This document shows positions 32,446 to 43,794 of a DNA stretch of 64,000 nt, one piece after another (within the stretch, counting starts at the first letter, position 1; every line of letters starts with the position of its first letter). The translations under genes were made by a program, and so were the position numbers. The DNA is from Ulva prolifera (taxonomy: Eukaryota > Chlorophyta > Ulvophyceae > Ulvales > Ulvaceae): NCBI GenBank assembly GCA_023078555.1, contig CM041198.1:1476800-1540799 (forward strand), read 5' to 3'. The notes beneath the pieces were generated by a model. It did not search any database. It saw nothing but the letters and a program-made list of their open reading frames with translations, and had not been told where the DNA came from.

Positions 32446-32938
32446 GACTGCTCGGCGCTCGCGTACGCCACCGTCTGGACCAGGGCCATCGCCGAGGCGT
32501 TCTTGGAGGGCGACTGCTTCACCAGCGAGGTCGCCACCCGCATCCTTGCCGAGACCAGCGGCACATTCGGCGTCATCGGGGGCTGCGAGCGCGATGGCTT
32601 CTCCTTCGGTGATGCCTTCCGCTCCACCGATGGCTCCACCGTTGAGGGCGTACGCTCCGCTGAACAGCAGCTGCCTGTATGCCGTGACCACAGCAGTCAA
32701 CAGTTTGCCTTTCAGCTGTTGATGCATCATACGACAGTGCCTCGAAGCTTCTCGTTCCGTCTGCGTTGGGCCATAGGTCAATGCCGCGTCACGTGCTCGC
32801 CTTTCCTGTGGGCCACCAGGGTGTTTGCACCAGCTTCCTTACACACATGGTGCCGGCTTCTGCATTCCTCATCTACTTCTTGCCGGGTCTTGCTGACGCT
32901 GGTCTCTCGTTGTGCAGCCGGCCGCTGACCACATCTAG
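32446..32938 (+). pseudogene. psiB3: 3' fragment of a family gene
   Basis: Homology starts abruptly at GACTGCTCGGCGCTCGCG (the YADCSALAYATVWTRAIAEA region), so everything upstream is missing. 32446-32649 encodes the last 68 codons of exon 2 in frame (GDCFTSEVATRILAETSGTF...STVEG). Then come intron 2 at 32650-32917 (GTACGC; branch TTGCTGACGC; TGTGCAG) and the last exon 32918-32938 encoding PAADHI and stop. The splice sites are kept, so truncation was probably recent. No start is available. Confidence 0.85.
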
Positions 32939-33081
32939 GTTTCTGCCGGAGGCAAAGTGGGCGCAAGCACGATCGATTAATAGCCTATGTGAGGATGCTA
33001 GAAGCTCAGGAGCTACTGGAGGCTAGGCTGCGCCGCGGGCCTCTGCCGGGTGCCATCAGGCATTCTTTGCTATGACTACAT

Positions 33082-34513
33082 AGGGGGTCAACCACTCCCG
33101 CTACATGGTGGGCCCACCTACGGCGCGCAAGATCGGCTGCGATTTTGGCCGCTTGGGGAAGACTTTGGCTATTGTCTATGTTGAATGGGGATTCGTAGTG
33201 TGTCATCTCGCTATTGGGGAGTCTCCCCATCGCAAACCCGGGTTTTGTCGAATTTCCGCGCTTTTCCCCAAACGAGGGTCGTTCATGCCCAAACGTGTGC
33301 CATTGCATCGAGAACACGTAGCACACTCAAAATATGCTATGATACTCACCGGGTTATGCCATATTGCTTCTGTCACATTTGTGGGTAGCGTTCGGCAAGT
33401 GAGGCACTATTCAACGGCGCGCTAGCTGATCGGGCCGACATGGCGGGGCGCTCACGCACTGGTCAGGCGACATGTCAGCATTGATTGGCAGCATATTGCG
33501 TGTTGAATATTGCGTGTTGAATATTGCGTGTTGAAGGACCCTGCCTCAATTTTATGTGCAATGGGGAATGCCCATGTTTTGTAATGCACCGTCACATCTA
33601 CACCTTATTTCACAGCATGTCACTCTAATGATACCGCAAATGCGCATCAATGATGTATCCACCGTGTATCCAGCATCCGCCGCTCTATTGAAATGATTCA
33701 TTAGTGTACAATGGCGAGGCATGATCACAGAAGGCCAGAGTAACTCAACACGTCTCCAGTGACACTACGCAAAAGATGACCTAAGCATACCTACGCTGAC
33801 GTCTTTGTTGAGAAGTACACGCCTAGCAGGTGGACTGCAAAGCTCCGGATCATGCTCCATCACAAGGGCCTGTCAGGCCTGTCACAGGAATCAAGATACT
33901 CATGCGCCCCATGCCGATATCAAACGTTCTACGAGAGTGACGATAAATCACGATCAGGCAGTGAAGCTTTGATATCTCGTGTATAATTCAGTTTGAGCCA
34001 CTATCCCATGCTACACACAGATCGCAGGTGGGACGCCCTTGCCGGATATCCAGAGATTCAGACCTATCCAGCATTATTAGAGGGAGTAATACGACTCAAA
34101 TTGCATAGCGTGCGTCACTGTGTGGCCAGCCTCCAGGAAACTCAGCCGTATACAGCTTCATGAAGCCTCACCAACGAAAAAAATGCACATACAGCTTTGC
34201 GATCACCAACAAGAGCTTTAAAGAGCTCATTTTAAAAGCGTTTGGGGACGCCTGCGAAAGTTTGGGGAGGTTTGGGGAGGCGACTGAGCGTCTGGGCCGG
34301 TTGGGGAGCCAGCGTCGCGAAAGGCCGATTTTCCCCAACCAGACGAGCCATATGGACGATCATGGGCCATTTTCCCCACCCGAGTGAGATGACACACTAC
34401 GAATCCCCATTCAACATAGACAATAGCCAAAGTCTTCCCCAAGCGGCCAAAATCGCAGTCGATCTTGCGCGCCGTAGGTGGGCCCACCATGTAGCGGGAG
34501 TGGTTGACCCCCT
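33082..34513. mobile_element. 1.43-kb TIR element, hAT-like by target duplication
   Basis: Terminal inverted repeats of about 128 bp (33082-33209 and 34386-34513) differ at one base. They begin AGGGGGTCAACCACTCCC. An 8-bp direct duplication GACTACAT flanks them (33074-33081 and 34514-34521). Eight-base duplications are typical of hAT elements. The interior has no long frame, so it is probably non-autonomous. It sits in the downstream flank of psiB3. Confidence 0.85.
33493..33534. repeat. Three tandem 14-mers
   Basis: ATATTGCGTGTTGA is repeated three times without a gap inside the TIR element. Confidence 0.95.
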
Positions 34514-34521
34514 GACTACAT

Positions 34522-35235
34522 GCGCTGGGCATCGGTCGTACCTAGAGTTCATCTGTGGGTGGCCGCCATCGCTGGGGCAGTCGGTCAGATCGGCGAACCG
34601 AGCGGTGATAATTGATTGCAGTCGAGACAGCTGGGATGGCAGTGTCAAATATAAGCTCTGTTGGCCGTAGGTCAACACGTGATTACAGCAGATAGGCATG
34701 TCTTGCCATCCGCCGACAGCTCTGGTGGCAGGGCACCGTCGGTGACTGGTAGTGTAAATGATTCTTCTGCAGACCACTCTGATCAGAGTGTCAATTGAGG
34801 TGGTTCTCATAGTTCTGATGGCTCAGGAATCAGGACCAACCTGACTTCTACCTGTACACGAGCCATCGTGCTTGCTGCAGAGTTCACACACACTTGACCG
34901 GACCGGCATGCCATGGCATCCATGCAGATATTCCTGATCACCTCGAGCAGATGAGGACCTTGTGCTTCAGCGATTGCTGCCCGCGTCACATTGCTTGCAT
35001 GACCTGCCACAATATGCGACATAGCCAAGACGTTACATGATGCATGGCCTGCCACAAGATGCGGCCCACAGCCACAAGCGATGTGGGTCTGGGGCCTGCC
35101 ACAAGATGCGACATATGTCGGCAATAGGTCATCAGACGGGACTGAGAGTCCCGACACAACTGCCTTGCCTGCCACAAGATGCGGCATATGCCTTTACTTC
35201 AGGGAATTTCCAAGCTAGGAGAGGTGTCCCACTGA
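34522..35235. other. Continuation of psiB3 downstream flank
   Basis: It resumes the B downstream unit (GGGTGGCCGCCATCGC, CAGACCACTCTGATCAGAGT). 34.98-35.19 kb repeats the phrase GCCTGCCACAAGATGCG(A/G)CATA several times. Confidence 0.5.
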
Positions 35236-36150
35236 ACAACACGCGCTGCTGTGCGGCCATGGCTGCGCAGCCGGCCTGTGTTGCATCGGCACCAGGGACG
35301 ATACGGTGTCCAAACCGTCCCCATGGGGACTGCACTTCCCCGCACGTGCCAGCGAAGTCATCCCAGGCGCCCGAGCGCCAGAGGCCATCGGTCGGAGGCA
35401 TCAAGCGGGCGGGGTCTCTGAGGGGCAGCTCACCGCTCAGGCCGGATGGCCTGGTAGCGGCGAGAGGTCATCTGTCGGGACCGAGAGTCCCGCCAAAACT
35501 GCCTTGCCCGCGTGACGTGCCATCAGCGGAGCCGCAGCGTGGGCCTGGCGCCACAGCACGACAGAGCGCCGTGGAGAGATCGCGCATCGCATTCTCGAGG
35601 AATCACCGTCGCCGCGACGCCGCGCCAGACCCTGCAGCCACACCAGCAAGCCTGTTGAGGAACGCGAAGGCACCCAGGCCGACCCGCCCATACGTCTCAC
35701 GCGACAGCGGGACAAGCGTGAACGCGCCCGCGCCGGCCCGGCCGTACTTTTCGCGTTTGCGCCGGTTGGCGACCTCTGCCGAGGCGCCGTCGTGGAGCGC
35801 CGCGGCACTGACATTCGAGGCAGCCAGCGGGTGGGTGACGCATACATCGCCAATCACCGGCGCGCCCGGGAAGAACGCCAGGATGCATATGTCGCCGCGA
35901 TGTGCGGGTCTGCGGGACCGGGGGACAGTTGTCGACGGGGCGGCCTGTGCCACAGTGCCTAGGCACACCTGCTGCGGTGCAGGCGGTGCCGCCAGTGTGG
36001 GCGACCGCACCAGCGAGGGCGGCGACGCCGGACGCCGTTGCGGCGTCACAGGAGGACACGAGGACGGCCGCGTACGTGAGGAAAGAGGGTGCCTGGGAAA
36101 GAGGGTGCCTGGGAAAGAGGGTGCCTGGGCGCCATCCGGGTCGACTGTGT
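35236..36150 (-). mobile_element. LINE-like relic with C-terminal ORF
   Basis: On the minus strand a frame at 36049-35603 encodes VIGDVCVTHPLAASNVSAAA, NRRKREKYGRAGAGAFTLVP, and LSRETYGRVGLGAFAFLNRL, followed in another frame by MRCAISPRRSV and then SVPTDDLSPLPGHPA. It is the most complete copy of this C-terminal region in the window. The left end lacks the CTTGTAAC tail. At the right, GGAAAGAGGGTGCCT is repeated three times (36080-36124). Confidence 0.65.
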
Positions 36151-37119
36151 GAATGGGTGCAAGTCCAGCAGCTTCAAGGCAGCAGCTTCACTGAATGACA
36201 TCGCCCACAAGATCTGATCCCTGAGAAGCTACATGAAAACCTGGCCCGCAGACTAGGAGGCCCGCGGGAGCATGGACGGAAGACTGCTAGCTATAGCTAG
36301 CGCTAAAGTGCAGTGCCAGCCTGTCTCGAGCGAGGCCGTCGCGCCATTCGCCACAAGGACGGTGTTGCTGCGGCAAGTGTCATGTCACTGGCAGACTCAA
36401 GTCTCGATATATAGTTTAAACGATAATTTTACGCGTGATAAGTATGCAAGCAATATTGGCTCCGGCCTCGAGACCTCCATCGCAGAGTCGAACTGTGAGC
36501 CATATTTATGAATCATATTTCCACATACAACTGCTTGGAGCTTCGCAAGATGCTGCGGCGCCTGGGGCACCGCGCTTTGCACAAGGCAGGCGATGCATCG
36601 CGATGCGGCGCACGGGGTGGTGACAGGCACCACGCGACGCAGGAAGTACGCGAAAGCGCTTCGGGCTGCCACATCCTGACTCGACACTGCACAGTGATGC
36701 TGCTATTTGCAACTGAGTAATGCAAGCCTTCTCGTTTGCGCGCGTTCGGTTTCTGGTAACAGAGCTGCCACCCGACGAATGATGTCTCGTGGACGGAGCG
36801 ACGCTGCAGCGCTGCTTGAGCAGTCTTTAGCCAGACCGCCAGAATGATATCCGCAGACAATTTTGTTATTTCGTGGAATGTAGGCCCGGGCGTGTTCAGA
36901 TTTCTGTGTAGATCCCACTGTTCGTCCGCAGAACGGTGTCGCGATGAACCTGTAAATTCAATCGAAAGCTTCAGCAACGTGTTCTGAATTGCGACGACAT
37001 TGCGAACACATTATGGTATAGTGCTGTTCTTCACGAGGTCCAGATCTGAGAGGTATCAAATTCGCCATCGGTTGATTATCCCCGAAGCTGAGAGCGCAGT
37101 GGATGCGGCGACTCTATGG
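36151..37119. other. Upstream module of B4
   Basis: 36.5-37.0 kb is conserved ahead of psiB6 (52.79-53.3), B7 (60.4-61.1, inverted) and, partly, psiB5 (43.8-44.27 kb), for example GCGCTTTGCACAAG and TCGGGCTGCCACATC...ACTCGACACTG. It is either regulatory or simply part of the duplication unit. Confidence 0.5.
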
Positions 37120-37127
37120 CATAAAAG
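37120..37127 (+). promoter_or_regulatory. TATA box of B4
   Basis: CATAAAAGCAGGCGCTGGCC matches TATAAAAGCAGG at psiB5 and B7, about 100 nt upstream of AT^G, with one change at the first T. Confidence 0.65.
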
Positions 37128-37226
37128 CAGGCGCTGGCCGAGCAGTCACTAAACCGCGATCCAGCTGCCAAAACGCCAACAGTCATCATCTGGCTTCTTC
37201 TTTGCAACTTCAAATCTTCAATCAAC

Positions 37227-38903
37227 ATGTGCGAACCCCGCTCCAGCAACATTGCAATACTGTTGCCAAACTGCGTTAGGCACTAGTGCCTAACGCAGCT
37301 GTCACACTCTACATTGGGCAGTTGAAGTATGTTTGCATAGCGTAGGTCTTGTACAGTTGGATCACCTGCCTAGCCTTATCATACATCAATGGACGTGCCG
37401 TTGCTCGCAAACATCGGATCTGCAATCACTAATTACACTGATTACAGCAGGCCGTGTGGCGGTTTTGCAAGAGTGCACTCTGTCCTTGTGCCTGCCTTGG
37501 CCATTGACACATTCCTACTGTGAATGTCACATGCAGCAATTACCTGCCCTTGCACACGTGAAGCTGGCACCTGCAGGATGCACGCCGCAGCTACAGTTGG
37601 CCTGATGATGGCTGGGACAGTGATGGCTCCCGAGCCCTCGAAAGCCGCTCTGGCCACCTCCTCGCAGCCCAGCCGCGGCCTCCTCTTCGAGATGCTGGAC
37701 GACGGCGAGAAGAGCGGCGATGAGGGCGACGAGGGCAACGAGGGGCTTGACGGCTTCTTGGCCACACGCGGCAACGAGGGCGACGAGGGCGACGAGGGCG
37801 ACGAGGGTGATGAGGGTGATGAGGGCAGTGAAGGCGATGAGGGCAATGAAGGCGATGAGGGCAATGAAGGCGATGAGGGCAACGAGGGTGATGAGGGTGA
37901 TGAGGGTGACGACAACGATGAAGGCTTCTTCTCTGGCCTCGAAACAATATCCGTGGTGCCGTGTGTCAGCCAGGCTAATGCTTCGTCTTTCAATGCCATT
38001 GGGCTTGCTCATGTCGCCGTCATCGCCACCGTGTTCACCAAGTTCTGTCGCGAGGACCTTGAAGAGATCTCTGCGGCGGCAGTCGCCCTTGCTGCTACTG
38101 ACTCTGCCCAGGCCTTCGTTCGCGCAATTATGGAAATTCAGGAGGCCCCCTGCGTATCCACAGACAAGGCCTTTGATTGCGCTCGTGCGACTGCCGTGGC
38201 CGAGGCTTGGGCTTCTGCCACTGTCGAGGCGCATGCGACCGCCGTGGCTGCCTCTGCGGAGGAGTGCGACTGCCTCGCCAAGTCCCAGGCGCTGTCCGTC
38301 GGCTCAGCATCCACCTTCATCACTCTTGTGGTAGATGCATTCGCCCGCGCAGAGGTGACCGCGTGCTCTGAGGGCGATGCCGCCTCCTTCGCGGCCGCTT
38401 ACGCAGACTGCGCTGCGCCGGCGTATGCCACCGCCTGGACCAGGGCCATCGCCGAGGCGTTCCTCGATGGTGGCTGCTTCTCCAGACATGTCGCCACTCG
38501 CATCCTCATTGAGACCAGCACAGTTCGCGTCGAGGAGGCCTGCGAGCACGTCTCCTTCGATACCTGCGGCTTCTACACCAGCTGCGGCTCCACCGACGGC
38601 TCGACCGTGGATGACGTACGCTCAGCTGAACACTGGCTGCCTGTATGTCGTGATCACACCAGTAATAAGGCTGCCTCAACCTGTTGGTACATCTTGCTGC
38701 GGTGCCTGTAAGGTTCTTGTTCCATCTGCATTCGGCCACAGGTCACAGCCGCACCATGTTCCATGTGCTTGCCCGGGCCAGGGTGGGCCACCTGAGTGGT
38801 TGCACCAGGTCCCTTGCACACATGGCGCCAGCTTCTTCAGTCCTCCTTTGCTTCTTGCTGACGCTGGGCGCTCGTTGTGCAGCTGGCCGCCGACCACATC
38901 TAG
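37227..38903 (+). CDS. B4: secreted acidic-repeat / 10-Cys Ala-rich family protein
   Basis: Function is unknown. The leader exon ends AATCAACAT at 37228, intron 1 is 37229-37576 (GTGCGA...CTGCAG), exon 2 is 37577-38615, intron 2 is 38616-38882 (GTACGC; TTGCTGACGC; TGTGCAG), and the last exon 38883-38903 encodes LAADHI and stop. Both the split ATG and the exon-2 ATG are present (MMHAAATVGLMMAGTVMAPE), about 353 residues. The triplet block is long and ends DDNDEG. The Cys domain is the most diverged of the intact set: the ten positions can be followed to HVSF-DTCGFYTSCGS near the end, where extra cysteines appear (ACEHVSFDTCGFYTSCG). The last residues before the donor read STVDD where others have STAEG. 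Confidence 0.75.
37271..37298. repeat. Perfect 28-nt palindrome in intron 1 of B4
   Basis: CTGCGTTAGGCACT is followed by its inverse complement. psiB6 and B7 have only one half at the same place (GCATTAGGCACTGCAAAA; CACTAGACACTGCAAAA). Confidence 0.9.
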
Positions 38904-39780
38904 GACTCCGCCGCAGAAGCTGTGGACCCGAGCACGCCCGGGTTTCAACCCAGGCTGATTGAACCAGAATGCTGTTGACCCAGGACTTCTGCCTTGGGCC
39001 TCTGCTGTGTGGCCTCTGGCATCCCTTGCTCCGGCTGCATGCGTTGGCCGTCGGCCGTGGCTACTGTTCAGTTGCATGGGTGGCCGCCATGACCGTGGCA
39101 TCCGTACAATTTGCCAGACTAAACGATGCTTTGGATTGCGTTCGCGGTAGCAGGATGTCAGGTTCGAGCACAAGTGCTGTTGGCCTAGGCTTATAAAGGA
39201 CTGCAGCAGATAGGCATGTGTTGATCGGTTGCCATCCTGTCTGCAGCTCCGGCACCAGAACGCAGTTGGTGTATATGAGTGACGGTATAAATATTTCTGC
39301 AGAGCACTCCTATCAGAGCATGGTTCAAGCATCAGAACACGCGGGTCCTTTGCCTTGTTATCGGGCTGACTTTAGAATGTGCACATTTGGGTTGCGTGCC
39401 ATGGAATTCATGCATTGAATCCGGTCCACCCTCGGGCAGATAAAGTGTCACCTTGAGTGCCAGTGGTTGCGGTATGCTTCACTATTCTTGACCGTCGTGC
39501 CGCAAGATGCAACATGTGAACGGTGAAGGCCTACACTAGGAGAGGTGTCAGAGGGCAACCATTCGAGCATCTGAGTCATACTGACCTCGTATGCAATGAA
39601 TTTCAGGCATGGATGAACGACAGAGATAGCATTTCGGCACTAAAATAATCCTGCCCCACCACTGCCATGTTGCCCGCCATGGCGGCGCAACAAGCTCCAT
39701 ACAATGCACTTCAAGTTCTACAATTCCCCAGCACCACAGCAATGGCATGTTGATGCTCATGTGTGCGCCAGGCCGTCCTG
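38904..39780. other. 3' flank of B4
   Basis: It follows the B downstream unit and is closest to 50.16-50.6 kb (CTGTGGACCCGAGCACGCCC). No gene is supported. Confidence 0.5.
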
Positions 39781-40914
39781 CCTAACTCAAATCAAATGAA
39801 ACAATGGAAAGGCTGGCACAAGCCTGATTGCCGGCAGTGCACACCGCACCGCGTCACACCCTCACGCAGCAGCCCGGCCCGACTTCCTAGCCTCGCTCGC
39901 CTCGCTCAGCGCGAGGCTCGTGCCGGCTCTCACCTCATATGACACACGGACATTCGCCCCTCACCAACACCCACGCTCGCGAGTTCTCTCATGCTGACTT
40001 TCCTCACGTCCACCGGAGCCAGGCCACAGGCATCCAGTGACGCTCTTCCTGCTGCCCGGACCGTCGACTCCGAGAGTCTTCCACACCATGGCCGGGCATG
40101 GCCAGACCCCGCTGTCCGCCCCACAGCTTCTGCGGGGGAACAACCGAGCGCAGCAGCAGCGATAGCACTCAGTCCTGATGCATCTGCAGAGCTGCCCAAC
40201 AGAGCCCAGCCTCTGAACATGCGCAGCTGTCGAGTGCGGCGACCGAGGTCCCGCTTAGCACTTACGCCTATGCGTTGCTTAAGCTTAATCAACGCCCACA
40301 TGAAGCAGCGTTGCGAACTCGCATGCAGCTGCAGCTGCGCTAATCGACAAGCTCATCGGGCTGCCGCTGTCGGTCCAGTCCGAGTAGGTGGCTCATATAC
40401 CACTGCCTTCAGCACAGGGAAGCACTCGTGTACCTCTGCCTTAACACGTGGTGGGGTCCGATCCGGCACCATATGCATCTGCCGATCGTTGAGCAGGCCA
40501 AGCTGCGCGCCCTGTGCAACATCATTCATGTGTCCGACCTGACCATGGCTCCGGCCCGGCAAGCCCTCCCGCCCCACCGCCACAGGGGCATGGGGCTCCG
40601 GCACTACACCGCAGATGTTGCGGCCGTGGTACGCCTGTTATCGGCGGCACAGTCTGCTCTGGCCGACGGTATCAAGCGCAGCCGGCCGTTCCGCGGCTGC
40701 GCAGACGTGCAGGTGCAGGGTGTGCTTGATAGAATGCGCCTGACGTGGGGTCACGCCAACGCTGACTTTGGTGACGGCCCCGCTTACGCCATGGCAGCGT
40801 CCGGGATGGGCCCCCGCCCCCCATGCGGCGCCGGCGGCAGCAGAGTCCCCGCATCCGCCCTCGGCTGCCGCTCACCACATACATAGTAGTAGTGCGTAGA
40901 CACTTCACATGGTT
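39781..40914 (+). mobile_element. Degenerate LINE-like RT region
   Basis: 39.84-40.2 kb matches 56.68-56.95 kb (both precede an RT domain there). 40430-40790 reads IRHHMHLPIVEQAKLRALCN and PARQALPPHRHRGMGLRHYT followed by ADVAAVVRLLSAAQSALADG, the post-palm region typical of LINE reverse transcriptases, where a GGLGLR-like motif follows the catalytic palm. The palm itself is missing, so the copy is internally deleted. Confidence 0.55.
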
Positions 40915-41350
40915 CTAGCGACATGTGGTACAGGCCAGAAGGGCTGCGCGGCGGTGCGCCAGACTTGACGGGCTCGCTGTGGGCACGGTGCGGGTTCGTA
41001 CGGGGGGCCATGGGGCCCTAGCTAGGGGTTGCAGCCAGGCGGCTTCGGGAGGCGCATCCCCCGCGCAAGGTTGCGTCGTGGGCCCACCCTGGTGGCCTGG
41101 GATGGGTCATGTTTCTATGGGTGGGGGTGTGGGTGTGGGGTTCAGGGGTCAGGTGGTAGGGTGCGGTGATGGTGTGTCTGATGTCAACTGAGCGGCGGTC
41201 GGTGTGGGTTTTGCACGTGCTCGTGCTGGCTGTGCCGTGGGTTCGTCAGACGTCCGGTAGTGGGCTGGTGGGTGTGTTCTTGCTGGACGTGCGGTGCTGC
41301 CCGCCGGCCAGGCCTCGCTGGTTTAACCTCAAAACACATCACCCACACAT
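40915..41350 (+). mobile_element. L2 LINE-like relic, 3' part
   Basis: It shares ATGTGGTACAGGC, GCGCGGCGGTGCGCCAGACT and the 3' end GGTTTAACCTCAAAACACATCACC with 51.08-51.79 kb and, inverted, 62.03-62.5 kb. Confidence 0.55.
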
Positions 41351-41838
41351 TATGTGACACATTGGCCATCTGTTCTATACAGCAGGAAGACTGGACCATG
41401 TGCTAGCAGCCCATAGCCCCAGTCGCACTTGACCTACTGACGGCGACGTGAAAGCGTAGGTGCCCGCAGATCCTGCACCGCTGCCTCCCCTCCAGCACGC
41501 CATATGGCTATATACATACAGCTGCAGGCCTGCAGGGCGGTTCTGGCGGGCCTTGCGGACCGGTCCGACGACCTTGCATAGGCGCTCTAGATCTGGCCTG
41601 AGCAGCAAGCCGCCCCTCTGTGCTCGTTTGCGTTCATGGTCTGCCGTGGGCGTCCGCCGCCCGACCCTGCAGGCCCGACCCTGCAGCTGGCCCTCTGCCT
41701 GGAATGCAGTGCACGTGCGCACATGTGCTCTAGCAATTAGGAGCACCCATGGCCAGATGTCTAGACATGCACAGCATCGGCGCAAGGAGTGTGCAAGTCA
41801 ATTGAGGTGGATGCAGTAGAACCCAGCGGGTTGACTGA
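41351..41838. other. Duplicated block R4
   Basis: It matches 51.79-52.44 kb (GCAGCCCA..., TTGCGGACCGGTCCGACGAC) and, inverted, 61.5-62.0 kb. It adjoins L2 in all three places, so both are parts of one duplicated unit. Confidence 0.55.
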
Positions 41839-41946
41839 ACGGTTGTTCGTGTGTGTGTGTGAGTGTATGTTGATGTTGATTCGGATGAGATTCGGTTTCA
41901 GTGTTTGTTTTCTCCCGTTCACTCTTTAAAGAGTGAATTTGTAATG
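41839..41946 (+). mobile_element. S-family insertion, 108 bp
   Basis: It is flanked by perfect 14-bp AGCGGGTTGACTGA (41825-41838 and 41947-41960). It ends CACTCTTTAAAGAGTGAATTTGTAAT, a tail with an internal foldback. Its left end is a GT-rich stretch. Confidence 0.85.
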
Positions 41947-42440
41947 AGCGGGTTGACTGACAGCCCGACAAGATGTGACCCCGTGACTGCTTCGTCAGAA
42001 ATCAGCCCACACAGTACATAGCTGATGTAACATAAGCCGTAGTCTTGGACGCATGGGGCGGCTCTGTGCGGATGCTGCATTCTGACCAAAGATTGCGAAC
42101 ATGTCTACTATGTCTACCTATCTCAGGCGCAGCCGTCACGACGTTTGCCACAGACACGACCCTAATGCAGCCAATCTTAAGCATCTGCTATGCTCACGTC
42201 CTGATAAATTGTTGAGGCTCATGCGTGATGAGTGCGCCTGTCCACGGCGATTGCCAGAGCTATCTGTGAAGCTCCATGGCCGTGATCGGTGCAGGCGTCC
42301 CAGGTGCATCGCGCCACGACCAGCTGGTGACCGGAGCGTGCCGAGATTGACGCTATGCAGTCGCTTTTAAGAAAACTATCCGCATTGCCACGCTGCAATG
42401 ACACCGACAACACCCGCATCGCCCACTGGACAAACGCGCC
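41947..42440. other. Duplicated flank upstream of psiB5
   Basis: It corresponds to 52.44-52.66 kb and inverted 61.06-61.14 kb (CATGCGTGATGAGTG...). No gene is supported. Confidence 0.5.
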
Positions 42441-42575
42441 TTTGGAGAACGCGATCCTGCCGGACTGAGTTGTGAGTGCGGTTGTTGTGTTCGTGTGTGT
42501 GTGGGTGTATGTTGCTGTTGATTCGGATGAGATTTGGTTTCAGTGTTTGTTTTCTCCCGTTCACTCTTTTGTAAC
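42441..42575 (+). mobile_element. S-family copy, near the longest form
   Basis: It begins at TTTGGAGAACGCGATCCTG, the same internal point as the 14093-14220 copy, and ends CCGTTCACTCTTTTGTAAC. The target duplication is not clear because the right neighbour is another element. Confidence 0.6.
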
Positions 42576-43030
42576 CCCACCGCGCCCAGGAAACCCACCA
42601 CCGGCGCATCAAAAGACACAGATCCGCAGACCGCCAAGCACACACCCACACACCCACAAACCAAAACCCACACACCCACGCACAGACCCCACGGTGCTAC
42701 CTGCCTCGCTTGCTTTGTCCTTGTAACACACACCCACGCACAGACCCCACGGCCAACACACAACATCACAACCACCAACACCACAACGCCCGCCGCCGCA
42801 CGACAGGGCCAAACCCAACACACCGCTGCCTGAGGCCGCCCATCATGGCCGCCCGATTGCCGGGGGCCGCCCTAGCCCCAAGACCCACCCCCACCCCACA
42901 GAGCCACAGCACACCACGCCGGGCTGGCACCCCGGCACATATGTACACCGCCGCGCAGCCTCGCCGGCCCACGCCGCACCGCACCCAAGACAATGCACCG
43001 CCCAAGTCGTCTCCGCAGTCCCTGCACATG
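42576..43030 (-). mobile_element. L1 3' segment
   Basis: It matches 15590-15850 and 51420-51540 (CATCACCGGCGCA, AGACACAGATCCGCAGACCG, CATGGCCGCCCGATTGCCGG). It is interrupted by a 32-bp tail insertion at 42695. Neither the CTTGTAAC tail nor the ORF is present. Confidence 0.65.
42695..42726 (+). mobile_element. 32-bp L1-tail microinsertion
   Basis: TGCTACCTGCCTCGCTTGC...CTTGTAA lies between two exact copies of the 26-bp segment 42669-42694 / 42727-42752 (CACACACCCACGCACAGACC...). It is inserted inside another L1 segment in the opposite orientation. Confidence 0.85.
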
Positions 43031-43140
43031 CCATGTGTTGGTGTGTGCAGCGTGTGGCTCGGTGCGTGTGGGCCGTTGCGTGGCGTGGGTTCCTCTGGTT
43101 GTTGCTCGCGGTGCTACCTACCTTGCTTTGTCCTTGTAAC

Positions 43141-43162
43141 ATCTCCCGTTCACTCTTTTGTA
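43141..43162 (+). mobile_element. 22-bp S-tail microinsertion
   Basis: ATCTCCCGTTCACTCTTTTG and two more bases lie between two 25-bp copies ending TTGCTTTGTCCTTGTAAC (43116-43140 and 43163-43187). The target is itself an L1 tail. Confidence 0.7.
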
Positions 43163-43187
43163 ACCTACCTTGCTTTGTCCTTGTAAC

Positions 43188-43366
43188 ACACAAAACGTGT
43201 GTTACAAGGACAAAGACAGCAAGGCGGGCAGCACCGCGAAAGAAGCAAGCAAAACATGTGTGTGGATGTGTGGCTGTGGCCGGCGCATGTGCTGACGTTG
43301 CGTGCGTGTGTTCGTGTTACAAAGGAAAAAGCCGGAGGGGCCGGTAGCAACGCCCGGACCAAAAGT
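43188..43366 (-). mobile_element. L1-tail fragment and GT-rich spacer
   Basis: At 43196-43250 an inverted L1 tail (GTGTTACAAGGACAAAGACA...CGCGAAAGAAGCAAGC) faces the direct one just before it, so the two tails form an inverted repeat around 43190. Confidence 0.6.
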
Positions 43367-43412
43367 GATTTACAAAAGAGTGAACGGGAGAAAACAAACA
43401 CCGAAACCGAAC
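43367..43412 (-). mobile_element. 46-bp S-tail insertion
   Basis: TTACAAAAGAGTGAACGGGA...CGAAACCGAAC is flanked by CGCCCGGACCAAAAGT (43351-43366) and CGCCCGGGCCAAAAGT (43413-43428). Confidence 0.8.
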
Positions 43413-43509
43413 CGCCCGGGCCAAAAGTCGTTGCGTGCGTGTGTTCGTGTGTGCTGAGTGCGGCTTGTTGCGTGATTTGCGATTCCCCTGGTGAACACGT
43501 TGTTGCTCG

Positions 43510-43604
43510 TTGTAGTGTTCGTGTGTGTGTGAGTGTATGTTGCCGTTCATTCGGATGAGATTCGGTTTCAGTGTTTGTTTTCTCCCGTTCACTCTTTTGT
43601 AAAC
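43510..43604 (+). mobile_element. 95-bp S-family insertion
   Basis: It is flanked by perfect 15-bp ACACGTTGTTGCTCG (43495-43509 and 43605-43619). It ends CCGTTCACTCTTTTGTAAAC. Confidence 0.85.
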
Positions 43605-43660
43605 ACACGTTGTTGCTCGCGGTACCGGTGCTACCTGCCTTGTGACACACACAAAGCGCG

Positions 43661-43794
43661 ATTTTTTGGTTTTCTGGGCGTGGTGGGTGTCGCGTGCGTG
43701 GGCGTCTTGGTGCTTGCTTCGTCTGCTTGCTTCTTTCGCGGTGCTGCCCGCCGGCGGGCGCCTTGCTGCCTTTGTACATATGTATGTCCTTGTA
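43661..43794 (+). mobile_element. 134-bp L1 3' insertion
   Basis: It is flanked by ACACAAAGCGCG at 43649-43660 and 43795-43806. The tail is split by ACATATGTATGT before CCTTGTAAC. The right target copy is the start of the B upstream module (AAAGCGCGTTCGGGCTGCC), so this event cut that module. Confidence 0.8.

Noticed and set aside
33493..33534. Possible CRISPR-like repeats
   Set aside because: Three contiguous 14-mers with no spacers in eukaryotic DNA; a simple tandem repeat.
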